A stretch of 12,489 nt of DNA, from positions 1 through 12,489 of the forward strand of contig JACCRA010000232.1 of NCBI GenBank assembly GCA_013813825.1. The letters are read 5' to 3'. A program made the translations under genes and the position numbers. The notes under the pieces were generated by a model. It was not told the origin of the DNA. It searched no databases and worked only from the letters and a program-made list of their open reading frames with translations. This DNA is from Pyrinomonadaceae bacterium. Its GTDB lineage: Bacteria; Acidobacteriota; Blastocatellia; Pyrinomonadales; Pyrinomonadaceae. Shown one piece after another: positions 6,673 to 12,489 of this stretch (positions are counted from its first letter, which is position 1; each line of letters begins with the position of its first letter).

Positions 6673-7647
6673 ATGTTTTTTCGCGAAGGACAAAAAGGCG
6701 CGACTCTCCTCGGCCGGCGATGGCTGCGCGAACTCTTTTTTGAAGATTGGGCGTTGAAACTGCTCGCCCTTCTGATCGCGCTCGGACTGTGGTACGCCGT
6801 GACGGGGCAACGCGCGCCGGCGACGGTGCGGCTACGGAACGTGCCGCTCTTTTTCGTGCTCCCAAGCGATATGGAGATCAGCAACGATCCGCGCGAACAA
6901 GTCGAGGTTACGCTGCGCGGCGGTCGCCGCGCGCTTGAGGCCATCAAGGCCGGCGACCTGGTCGTCAACTTCGACGCCAGCAGCTACCGTCCGGGCGAGC
7001 GCATGGTGCGCCTGACGCCGCAGAACGTGACGTTGGAGTTGCCGGAGGAAGTCAGCGCCGCGAGTGTCGCCGTCGAACGGATCGAGCCGGCGACAGTGCC
7101 GTTGCGCTTGGAGCGGCGTATCGAACGCGAGGTGGAAGTTAAAGTTCAGTTCGAGGGACAGCCGCCGCCGAATTTTAGCGTTGTCGGGGGGCAGCCGAAG
7201 CCGGCAACGATTCGCGTGCGCGGGCCGGAGAGCCTCGTCAACGCCTTGCCGCACGCGCTGACCGAGACGATCTCGCTCGACAGCAGGTCCGAGAGTTTTA
7301 CAGTGGCGCACGCGGCCATCGACATTCCGGAACGAAAGATCGTGCCGCTTGAAACAGTGGTCGATGTCATCGTCAACATCGAAGAGGAGCGGCTTGATAA
7401 AGTTCTGCCCGGCGTCGCGGTGCGTCTGGCCGAAACAGGCGACGGCCGTGCCGCGCGCCCCGCCTTAGCCAGCGTCACCTTGCGCGGCCCGCGCTCCATC
7501 GTCGGAGCTTTGCGCCCTGCGGACATCTCGCTCGTCCTCGCCGCCCAAGACGGCACGCTCCAACCGCGCCTTTTTCTGCCGCCAAACCTACAGGGCCGCG
7601 TCGAACTATTGTCCACGGCTCCGGCAAATTTCTCCATCAGCAAATGA
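6673..7647 (+). CDS. cdaR: CdaR (YbbR-domain regulator of diadenylate cyclase)
   Basis: The protein has 324 residues from ATG 6673. A short cytoplasmic N-terminus containing 'LFFEDWALKLLALLIALGLW' forms a single membrane helix (about 26-43) and is the hallmark opening of YbbR proteins. After it lie about three YbbR repeats (roughly 46-130, 136-228 and 232-322), which are beta-rich and would be outside the cytoplasmic membrane. Each carries 'V.V.LRG / IRVRGPESLV / VTLRGPRSIV'-like strands. In Firmicutes CdaR binds CdaA and modulates its activity. The gene sits between cdaA and glmM, which supports the call. The start has no clear Shine-Dalgarno sequence. Some Firmicutes CdaR proteins have four repeats, so this one looks slightly short. 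Confidence 0.9.
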   Translation: MFFREGQKGATLLGRRWLRELFFEDWALKLLALLIALGLWYAVTGQRAPATVRLRNVPLFFVLPSDMEISNDPREQVEVTLRGGRRALEAIKAGDLVVNFDASSYRPGERMVRLTPQNVTLELPEEVSAASVAVERIEPATVPLRLERRIEREVEVKVQFEGQPPPNFSVVGGQPKPATIRVRGPESLVNALPHALTETISLDSRSESFTVAHAAIDIPERKIVPLETVVDVIVNIEEERLDKVLPGVAVRLAETGDGRAARPALASVTLRGPRSIVGALRPADISLVLAAQDGTLQPRLFLPPNLQGRVELLSTAPANFSISK

Positions 7648-7657
7648 TGCAAAAGCT

Positions 7658-7724
7658 ATCAGCAATCAGCAGTCAGCAATCAGCAAAAGCATCTAACTGA
7701 CTACTGATTACTGACCGCTGACTA
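7658..7724. repeat. Second heptamer array, inverted, filling the cdaR-glmM gap
   Basis: Four 7-bp units occupy 7658-7685 (ATCAGCA, ATCAGCA, GTCAGCA, ATCAGCA). Four units in the opposite sense occupy 7697-7724 (CTGACTA, CTGATTA, CTGACCG, CTGACTA), separated by 11 nt. Read on the other strand, the second block has the consensus YARTCAG, in phase with the first, so the two blocks form an imperfect hairpin. The array ends 3 nt before the glmM ATG and leaves no room for a normal Shine-Dalgarno sequence. It has the same architecture as the array at 848-912 but a different unit sequence. Confidence 0.85.
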
Positions 7725-7727
7725 CTT

Positions 7728-9137
7728 ATGAAAAAACTTTTCGGGACGGACGGCATCCGGGATGTCGCAGGACGCTTCCCGCTAGATCGCGAGACGATGC
7801 GGGTGGCGGGGCGCTCACTGGCAGAACACTTGGCCGGGCACTTGAATCGTGCCCCGCGCGTTGTGACGGGCCGCGACACGCGCCAGTCGGGCGAATGGAT
7901 CGAGGCGGCGTTCGCCGAAGGGGTACGCGCGGCGGGCGGCGCGTGCGAGTCGGCCGGCGTGATCACGACGCCGGGCGTGGCCTATCTGGCGCGGACGCTG
8001 CCGGCGGACGCGGGCGTGGTCGTCAGCGCATCGCACAATCCTTACGCTGACAACGGCATCAAGATTTTTGCGCCGACCGGCCGTAAACTCGACGACGCGA
8101 CCGAGCGCTTGATCGAAGCTGATATTTACGAGACTCAGGGCAGCACGACAGCAGGGCCCGCCGTGGTAGCGACGACGGACTTTGGCGCGAGAATTTTTTC
8201 GCCGCTTGTTGAAGGGCACGCGAGGAATGAGCAAGGCGCGGCCAAACTGCGGCAGCGTTACATGGATTACTTGGCGGATGAAATTGCCTCCGATCTACGG
8301 CTCGACGGTTGGCAAATGGTCGTTGATTGCGCCAACGGCGCGGCGTGGCAAATCGCCCCGGAGTTGTTCCGGCATCTCGGCGCGGAGGTCGAGGCGTTTG
8401 GCGTCGCGCCAAACGGGCGCAACATCAATTTTGAATGCGGCTCGCTGTACGTCGAGCGATTGTGCGAGAAAGTGGTTGGCGCGGGCGCGCAGTTGGGCGT
8501 CGCGTTCGACGGCGACGCCGACCGCGCGCTCTTTGTTGACGCGCGCGGTCAAATCGTCGATGGCGACGCTACGTTATGGGTGCTGGCGCAAATGCTGGAC
8601 AATGGCGGGCGACTCGCGGCCGATTGCGTCGTTGCCACAGTGATGAGCAACATTGGCCTTGAACTGGCACTCGAAGCGCGTGGGTTATCATTAGTTCGCA
8701 CGGATGTAGGCGATAAGTACGTGCTGGAGGAGTTGCTGCGGGGCGGCGCGAGCTTGGGCGGCGAACAGTCCGGGCACATTATCCTCCCGCAGATCAGCCT
8801 CGCCGGCGATGGACTGCTCACGGCGCTCTCTATTTTGCGCGCAATGCGCGAGTCAGGAAAAGCGCTTCACGAACTGACTGCGGGCTTTGTTCGCTACCCA
8901 CAGGTGCTGGTCAACGTCCCTGTCCGCGTGAAAAGGCCTTTTAGGGAGGTTGCAGCGATTGACGCACAGGCGCGGCATACGGAGGAACTATTATCCGGGC
9001 GCGGGCGATTGCTGTTGCGCTATTCTGGCACTGAGCCGCTGGCGCGGGTGATGATTGAAGGGCCGGGGCAGGATGAAATCGAAAGTCTGGCCGAAAATCT
9101 GGCAGTGGTGATCCGTGAGTATCTCGGCTCTGAATAA
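7728..9137 (+). CDS. glmM: Phosphoglucosamine mutase
   Basis: The protein has 469 residues from ATG 7728. GlmM converts glucosamine-6-phosphate to glucosamine-1-phosphate in the cytosol, for UDP-GlcNAc and peptidoglycan synthesis. Signatures in order are FGTDGIRD (5-12), the phosphoserine loop ASHNP with catalytic S102, the Mg-binding DGDADR (261-266), the sugar-binding GEQSGH (345-350) and the phosphate-binding RYSGTEP (431-437). All four phosphohexomutase domains are present. It is about 20 residues longer than common GlmM proteins. GEQSGH, rather than the GEXSGH variants of other mutases, and the cdaA-cdaR context support glmM over a phosphomannomutase. In Firmicutes GlmM also binds and inhibits CdaA. 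Confidence 0.95.
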   Translation: MKKLFGTDGIRDVAGRFPLDRETMRVAGRSLAEHLAGHLNRAPRVVTGRDTRQSGEWIEAAFAEGVRAAGGACESAGVITTPGVAYLARTLPADAGVVVSASHNPYADNGIKIFAPTGRKLDDATERLIEADIYETQGSTTAGPAVVATTDFGARIFSPLVEGHARNEQGAAKLRQRYMDYLADEIASDLRLDGWQMVVDCANGAAWQIAPELFRHLGAEVEAFGVAPNGRNINFECGSLYVERLCEKVVGAGAQLGVAFDGDADRALFVDARGQIVDGDATLWVLAQMLDNGGRLAADCVVATVMSNIGLELALEARGLSLVRTDVGDKYVLEELLRGGASLGGEQSGHIILPQISLAGDGLLTALSILRAMRESGKALHELTAGFVRYPQVLVNVPVRVKRPFREVAAIDAQARHTEELLSGRGRLLLRYSGTEPLARVMIEGPGQDEIESLAENLAVVIREYLGSE

Positions 9138-9286
9138 ATTATCCGGTCGGGAAGTTTTTACACATAGCCTTAAGTAAGATTTACACCGCACGCCTATTTA
9201 TCTTCTGGGCTGAAGATGCAGAGGAGGCCAAAGTAACGAGATTTCCCTGAAAAAGTGCCTCGAAATTCTGATGACAAAATTTCTGC
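9138..9286. other. Gap after glmM, no gene seen
   Basis: This is the first part of the 434-bp space between glmM and the next gene. It holds no convincing reading frame. A small hairpin ATCTTC-TGGGCT-GAAGAT lies at 9200-9217, and a weak GAAATT/AATTTC pairing lies near 9262-9283. A T-run near 9159 follows only a 3-bp stem, so I do not call a glmM terminator. Confidence 0.4.
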
Positions 9287-9316
9287 TTGCATGGCATGAC
9301 CGTTGCGATGTATATT
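9287..9316 (+). promoter_or_regulatory. Possible promoter of the candidate small RNA
   Basis: TATATT at 9311-9316 matches the -10 consensus at 5 of 6 positions. TTGCAT at 9287-9292, with an 18-bp spacer, matches the -35 at only 3 of 6. Transcription would start near 9322, just before the first of three hairpins. The -35 is weak, so this is a moderate call. Confidence 0.35.
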
Positions 9317-9319
9317 GCG

Positions 9320-9435
9320 GGGCAAGAGAGACGGTTGGTGGATCCTCCGTCTCAGTGGTTGCTGGGGTGAGGACAGTAACCACGACTTAGGACGGGCGCA
9401 GCATTCCCCAAGTTTGCTGCGCCCGACCTGCTTTT
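9320..9435 (+). ncRNA. Candidate structured small RNA with three hairpins
   Basis: Three stems follow one another with almost no spacer. P1 pairs 9328-9334 with 9347-9353 (7 bp, 12-nt loop). P2 pairs 9355-9364 with 9374-9383 (10 bp including one G-U, 9-nt loop). P3 pairs 9393-9403 with 9415-9425 (11 bp, 11-nt loop), extends past one mismatch, and precedes a TTTT run. The P1 loop (TCCT, 9343-9346) and P2 loop (AGGA, 9370-9373) are complementary, so they could kiss. It does not match any riboswitch, 6S, SRP or tmRNA consensus that I recognise. It may be a free small RNA or an upstream leader; the apparent separate promoter at 9484-9492 favours a free RNA. Confidence 0.45.
9390..9435 (+). terminator. 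Terminator-like hairpin ending the candidate RNA
   Basis: GGGCGCAGCA (9394-9403) pairs perfectly with TGCTGCGCCC (9415-9424), and one more C-G pair lies outside it. After an A-A mismatch two more G-C pairs follow. TTTT at 9432-9435 lies 7 nt past the core stem. The stem is strong but the U-tract is short, so termination may be partial. Confidence 0.5.
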
Positions 9436-9483
9436 ATCGCCAGCCTTTTTCGCGTCTTCCCCATCTCCGGCAAAAATCATACA

Positions 9484-9492
9484 TGCTACAAT
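9484..9492 (+). promoter_or_regulatory. Extended -10 promoter upstream of the M3-like gene and aroB
   Basis: The sequence TGCTACAAT fits an extended -10 element (TGn plus TACAAT, 5 of 6 matches to TATAAT). No good -35 lies 17 bp upstream, which extended -10 promoters can tolerate. A start near 9499 would give a leader of about 73 nt before the ATG at 9572. Confidence 0.4.
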
Positions 9493-9571
9493 CCGTCGCC
9501 CACATTTAGACTCCGGCTAAAGAACGTGACTTGAGGGCAGAGCCGTCTCTTGCCTTCCGCAGCAGCAGGCT

Positions 9572-11098
9572 ATGAAGCCCGGCGACTATCGACGCGAATA
9601 CGCGGCCTACCATATGGCGTTCGAACGCGCGCGCTTTGATTATTTTTCAGGCGCGGCGGATGAACTGCGCCTCGCGCCGCTCGCGGATCGCTACGCAGAC
9701 CTCTGGACGCGCGAAGCTGTCGCCGCTCTTGAGCGCGCTGACGACGAGACACCCGCACAATTCGAGACCGAACGGGCGGCCCTGCGCGAGTTGTTACGCG
9801 CGGCGCGCCTTGGCTATGCGGAAGCGCGGGCCGGGGACACGGCGCGGGAGTTGGGGTTTTGTGAGGCAGCCGCAGCCGTCGAGGATAACAGCGTCCGCGT
9901 CCCCTTAGACGGCGTGCCTGAAATCATCGCCCGTGAGGCGGAATTTGAGCGGCGGCGCGAGTTACTGGCGCGCTGGCTCGACAGCCTCCGCGCCTGCGAT
10001 GATTTGCGCGCCGCGAAATTGGAGGCGTTGGACGATGCGGCGCGGGTGTTAGGGTTTGAGCGACATTCTTTATTGCTCGCCGAATCGGCCGAGGAAGATG
10101 AAGACAACTTGACCGCCGCTGTGGAAGTCTTTTTACGGCAAACTGAGCAGGCTTATCAAACAGGGCTGGCGGCGTGGGCGACACGTCTTCAGTTGGATCT
10201 ACGCAGGCTGACTTATGCCGACGAGTTACTTTTCCCGCGACTCGAGCATCTCGATAGATTCTTCCCCGCGCGAGATTTGCTCGCAACTTACCGCGATGCG
10301 TTAGCCGGTCTCGGCGTCCGCGTGGAGCGGCAACCGAATTTGCAGATCGTGGCGTTGGCTTCCCCGTCAGTCTCTTTTCCCGCCGTCGCTTGTCTACCAC
10401 TCAGCCCGCCGGAAGACGTGCGCTTATTGTACCGCGCGCAGGATGACGGAGCGCTACTTTACCGGGATTTTTTCCACGAGGCTGGGCGGGCGCAGCATTT
10501 CGCTTGGGCTTCGGTTAGCTTGGCCGCCCGCTATCCTGAACTGATACGCCCGCCCGTCGCCCGGCTGACCGGGGAAGGGCACGCATTTCTCTTTAGTTAT
10601 TTATTGCTCGACGCCAAGTGGATTGGCGAGTATCGCGGCGTGAGGGAAGTAGAGGCGCGTGACATCGCGCGCGCGTTCGCGCTCGTCGAACTGCACAATG
10701 TCCGGCGTTGTTGTGCCGCCTTGCGCTATGAAAGACAGTCGGCGCGCACCATGAATGATCCTCGCTCCGAAGTTTTGTCGGAATTTTACGAAACCGCTCA
10801 TCGCGAAGCGACTGGCTTTGAGCACCCGGCGGCACTGCGTCTGTTTGAGATTAACGCTTCAGCGCCGGCCGCGGCGCAACTTCGCGCGCGGCTGTTTGCT
10901 GCCGCGGCGCACGAACATTTTCGCACCTGCTACGGACGCCGGTGGTGGGCGTCGCGGGCGGCAGGCGACGAGTTGATCGACATGTGGAATACGGCTTCGC
11001 GCCACACGCTGGAAGAGTTGGCCGCGCTCATCGGCTTCGGCGCGCTGGACATCGAATTATTGGCCGAGTCGTTGTTGCGGGCGTTGCGGGAGGGTTAA
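9572..11098 (+). CDS. M3-like metallopeptidase-fold protein with degenerate zinc motif
   Basis: The protein has 508 residues and is mostly helical. The region 285-350 resembles the gluzincin core of M3/M2-type peptidases: LLYRDFFHEAGRAQHFAWAS, then TGEGHAFLFSYLLLDAKW. The usual HExxH reads H302-E-A-G-R306, so the second zinc-binding histidine is arginine (codon CGG, not a one-base change from CAC/CAT). E335 could be the downstream third ligand. The segment VPEIIAREAEFERRRELLARW (about 115-135) and the C-terminal YGRRWWASRAAGDELIDMW block also look family-typical. No signal peptide is seen, so it is probably cytosolic. The start is supported only by a weak AGG. Its stop is 5 bp before aroB, implying co-transcription. 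It may be a pseudoenzyme, or use an altered metal site. The family call is from memory of the fold. Confidence 0.6.
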   Translation: MKPGDYRREYAAYHMAFERARFDYFSGAADELRLAPLADRYADLWTREAVAALERADDETPAQFETERAALRELLRAARLGYAEARAGDTARELGFCEAAAAVEDNSVRVPLDGVPEIIAREAEFERRRELLARWLDSLRACDDLRAAKLEALDDAARVLGFERHSLLLAESAEEDEDNLTAAVEVFLRQTEQAYQTGLAAWATRLQLDLRRLTYADELLFPRLEHLDRFFPARDLLATYRDALAGLGVRVERQPNLQIVALASPSVSFPAVACLPLSPPEDVRLLYRAQDDGALLYRDFFHEAGRAQHFAWASVSLAARYPELIRPPVARLTGEGHAFLFSYLLLDAKWIGEYRGVREVEARDIARAFALVELHNVRRCCAALRYERQSARTMNDPRSEVLSEFYETAHREATGFEHPAALRLFEINASAPAAAQLRARLFAAAAHEHFRTCYGRRWWASRAAGDELIDMWNTASRHTLEELAALIGFGALDIELLAESLLRALREG

Positions 11099-11103
11099 GG
11101 GAA

Positions 11104-12321
11104 GTGCGGAGAGTGCCGGTCCGCCTCGGGGCGGGGAAAAGTTATGAGATCGAGATCGGCGCGGGGGCGCTGGCCGCTGTCGGCCGCGTGGCGCGGCAAG
11201 TGTTGCCGGACGCGCGGCGGGTTGCACTCATCTCCAACGAAAAAGTTTTCGAGTTGTACGGGTCGAGCGTCGCGCGGAGCTTGCGCGAAAGCGAGTTCAC
11301 AGTCAATCAGTGGCTGATGGGCGACGGCGAGCGTCATAAATCGCTGCGGACGTTGGAGCACGCCGCGCGATTTCTGTCGGAGAATCGATTGGAACGGGGC
11401 GATGTCGTCGTCGCGCTGGGCGGCGGCGTGGTGGGCGATCTGGCGGGCTTCGCCGCCGCCGTCTATCTGCGCGGCGTCGCGTTCGTGCAAGTCCCGACGA
11501 CGCTGCTCGCACAGGTAGATGCCTCGGTCGGTGGGAAGACGGGCGTCAACACGCGCTCTGGTAAAAATCTCATCGGAGCGTTTCACCAACCACGCGCTGT
11601 CGTCATTGACACCGAGACTCTTCGCACGCTCCCGCCGCGCGAATTGACGGCCGGCTGGTGCGAAGCCCTTAAACAAGGCGCGGTCGGCAGTCGCCGCCTG
11701 TTTGACGAGACGCGCAGCTTCCTTGTGGACGGCGAAACTGCCCGGCGAGCGTCAAAGGATAAGAGGCAAAAAAATCTGTCGTCGAAGGCGAATAAGAATG
11801 CGGCTGACCAAAATCCAGATTTTAATAACGCTGGGACGCGGGACGAAAGGTTGGTTGAATTGATCGTCGCGCAGTGTGCCTTTAAGGCGAAGATCGTGGC
11901 GCGGGACGAGCGGGAGAGCGTCGCGCGGACGGATCGTTATTCGCGCCGCGTCCTGAACTTCGGCCACACAATCGGGCACGCGCTCGAAGCCGTCACCGCT
12001 TACCGGCGGTTCCGACACGGCGAGGCCGTCGGCTATGGAATGCTCGTCGCAGGCGAAATTTCAGAACGGCTAGGATTGCTCACGAGTTCGGAGTTAGAAT
12101 CGTTACGCGCGGGCGTCCGCCGCGCCGGGCGACTGCCGCGCACCGCCGATCTTTCACACCGGGAGATCACGCAGGCTCTGTCGGCGGACAAAAAATCAAT
12201 CGGCGGTCGCGTGCAATGGATACTGTTGGAAAGTCTCGGCCGCGCGCGGATCGTCGGCGGAGAACATATCCCGCCCAGTATCCTCCGCAACGCGCTCAGA
12301 GCCGTGCTCGGCGGCGATTGA
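11104..12321 (+). CDS. aroB: 3-dehydroquinate synthase
   Basis: The protein has 405 residues from GTG 11104. GGGAGGG at 11088-11094 lies 9 nt upstream, so this start is preferred to the long open frame reaching back into the previous gene. AroB cyclises DAHP to 3-dehydroquinate using NAD and a divalent metal (shikimate step 2, cytosol). The NAD-binding block GDVVVALGGGVVGDLAGFAA spans 99-118. Then come VPTTLLAQVDASVGGKTGVN (130-149) and KNLIGAFHQP (154-163). The metal ligands by homology are E187 (GWCEALKQG), H288 (NFGHTIGHALE) and H305 (RHGEAVGYGM). It is about 40 residues longer than usual because of a Lys/Asn-rich insert near 214-246. The catalytic residues are all present, so it is likely active. 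Confidence 0.93.
   Translation: MRRVPVRLGAGKSYEIEIGAGALAAVGRVARQVLPDARRVALISNEKVFELYGSSVARSLRESEFTVNQWLMGDGERHKSLRTLEHAARFLSENRLERGDVVVALGGGVVGDLAGFAAAVYLRGVAFVQVPTTLLAQVDASVGGKTGVNTRSGKNLIGAFHQPRAVVIDTETLRTLPPRELTAGWCEALKQGAVGSRRLFDETRSFLVDGETARRASKDKRQKNLSSKANKNAADQNPDFNNAGTRDERLVELIVAQCAFKAKIVARDERESVARTDRYSRRVLNFGHTIGHALEAVTAYRRFRHGEAVGYGMLVAGEISERLGLLTSSELESLRAGVRRAGRLPRTADLSHREITQALSADKKSIGGRVQWILLESLGRARIVGGEHIPPSILRNALRAVLGGD
11753..11836. repeat. Low-GC in-frame insert within aroB
   Basis: This stretch is about 40% GC by hand count, against clearly higher GC on both sides. It encodes a Lys/Asn/Asp-rich segment (KDKRQKNLSSKANKNAADQN and beyond) absent from standard AroB. It contains an 8-bp inverted repeat (AAAATCTG at 11771-11778, CAGATTTT at 11816-11823) and a compact palindrome AAAATC-CA-GATTTT at 11810-11823. 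Together these suggest a small palindromic element inserted in frame into a surface loop. Expansion of a natural loop is the alternative. Confidence 0.5.
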
Positions 12322-12352
12322 GAAAGGCCTTCCCTTGAGAGAATTTGCCACT

Positions 12353-12489
12353 ATGATCAAGTCGTCTGACACCCACTCCCGATGTCGAGACTCGCGCCAG
12401 CGCGGCGGCTCGCGCCTCAACTTCCTGATCTTCGCGGCGATAGTCGTTACTCTGCTCTATGTTGGATACCAGTTCGTCCCGGTCGCCTA
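12353..12489 (+). CDS. Single-pass membrane protein, N-terminal part (continues past window)
   Basis: An ATG at 12353 opens a frame that is uninterrupted to the window edge (45 codons). A short basic, Ser/Arg-rich stretch of about 20 residues is followed by one hydrophobic helix (LNFLIFAAIVVTLLYVGYQF, about 22-41) and then a Val-Pro-Val motif. This layout resembles DUF4845-like and pilin-like small membrane proteins, but too little is visible to assign a family. It lies 31 bp after aroB and is probably in the same transcript. Only a weak purine stretch (GAGAG) precedes the start. Confidence 0.55.
   Translation, partial: MIKSSDTHSRCRDSRQRGGSRLNFLIFAAIVVTLLYVGYQFVPVA

Noticed and set aside
6210..6968. 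252-codon minus-strand frame across the cdaA-cdaR junction
   Set aside because: It is antisense to the cdaA DAC domain and the cdaR N-terminus, with a low-complexity Ser/Arg translation and no family features.
9268..9274. CTGATGA heptamer, the core of a hammerhead ribozyme
   Set aside because: No matching stem II followed by GAAA and a cleavage site can be found nearby, so the heptamer alone is not evidence.
9303..9509. 68-codon open frame across the glmM downstream gap
   Set aside because: It overlaps the three-hairpin structure, has no ribosome binding site and its protein has no recognisable composition or domain; it is better explained as chance.
10942..11103. Upstream extension of the aroB reading frame
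   Set aside because: The extension is Arg/Gly-rich, overlaps the M3-like gene out of frame and has nothing in common with AroB; the GTG at 11104 with a good Shine-Dalgarno is the real start.

Overview
The window looks like a chromosomal segment of an Acidobacteriota bacterium, probably near Blastocatellia. The support is two secreted proteins of the 'VWFA-related Acidobacterial domain' type, a high-GC genome, a cdaA-cdaR-glmM cluster, and small palindromic or heptameric repeats in several gene gaps. The taxonomic call is an inference from gene content. I see no CRISPR array, tRNA, rRNA, transposase or phage gene.

Layout. (1) 1-1745, plus strand: the end of a DUF309 protein, a DUF4149-like membrane protein starting on a 1-base stop/start overlap, and a GrdB/PrdB-like reductase-family protein. 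A heptamer-repeat hairpin spans the junction between the last two. (2) 1746-1980: a convergent gap filled by a roughly 150-bp nested palindrome. (3) 1981-4317, minus strand: two tandem secreted von Willebrand factor A proteins with intact MIDAS residues. (4) 4506-5222, minus strand: a class I SAM methyltransferase. (5) 5232-5655: a divergent regulatory gap with a good sigma70-type promoter, a leader of about 280 nt and a strong hairpin just before cdaA. (6) 5656-9137, plus strand: cdaA (diadenylate cyclase), cdaR (YbbR-type partner) and glmM (phosphoglucosamine mutase). This is the known c-di-AMP/cell-wall precursor module, but with repeat-filled gaps between the genes. (7) 9138-9571: a gap holding a candidate structured small RNA of about 115 nt that ends in a terminator-like hairpin, then an extended -10 promoter. 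(8) 9572-12489, plus strand: an M3-like metallopeptidase-fold protein whose zinc motif is degenerate (HEAGR), then aroB with a low-GC in-frame insert, then the start of a single-pass membrane protein.

How the parts may work together. CdaA makes c-di-AMP, CdaR is its membrane-anchored extracytoplasmic regulator, and GlmM makes glucosamine-1-phosphate for peptidoglycan and in Firmicutes binds and restrains CdaA. The region therefore couples wall synthesis to second-messenger output. AroB performs an early shikimate-pathway step; its tight spacing to the M3-like gene suggests co-transcription, not a shared function.

I did not find a clear new multi-gene defence or metabolic system. The most unusual content is non-coding or degenerate: two heptamer-repeat hairpins at gene junctions, the composite palindrome with a covarying stem, the candidate small RNA, the apparent pseudopeptidase and the insert in aroB.
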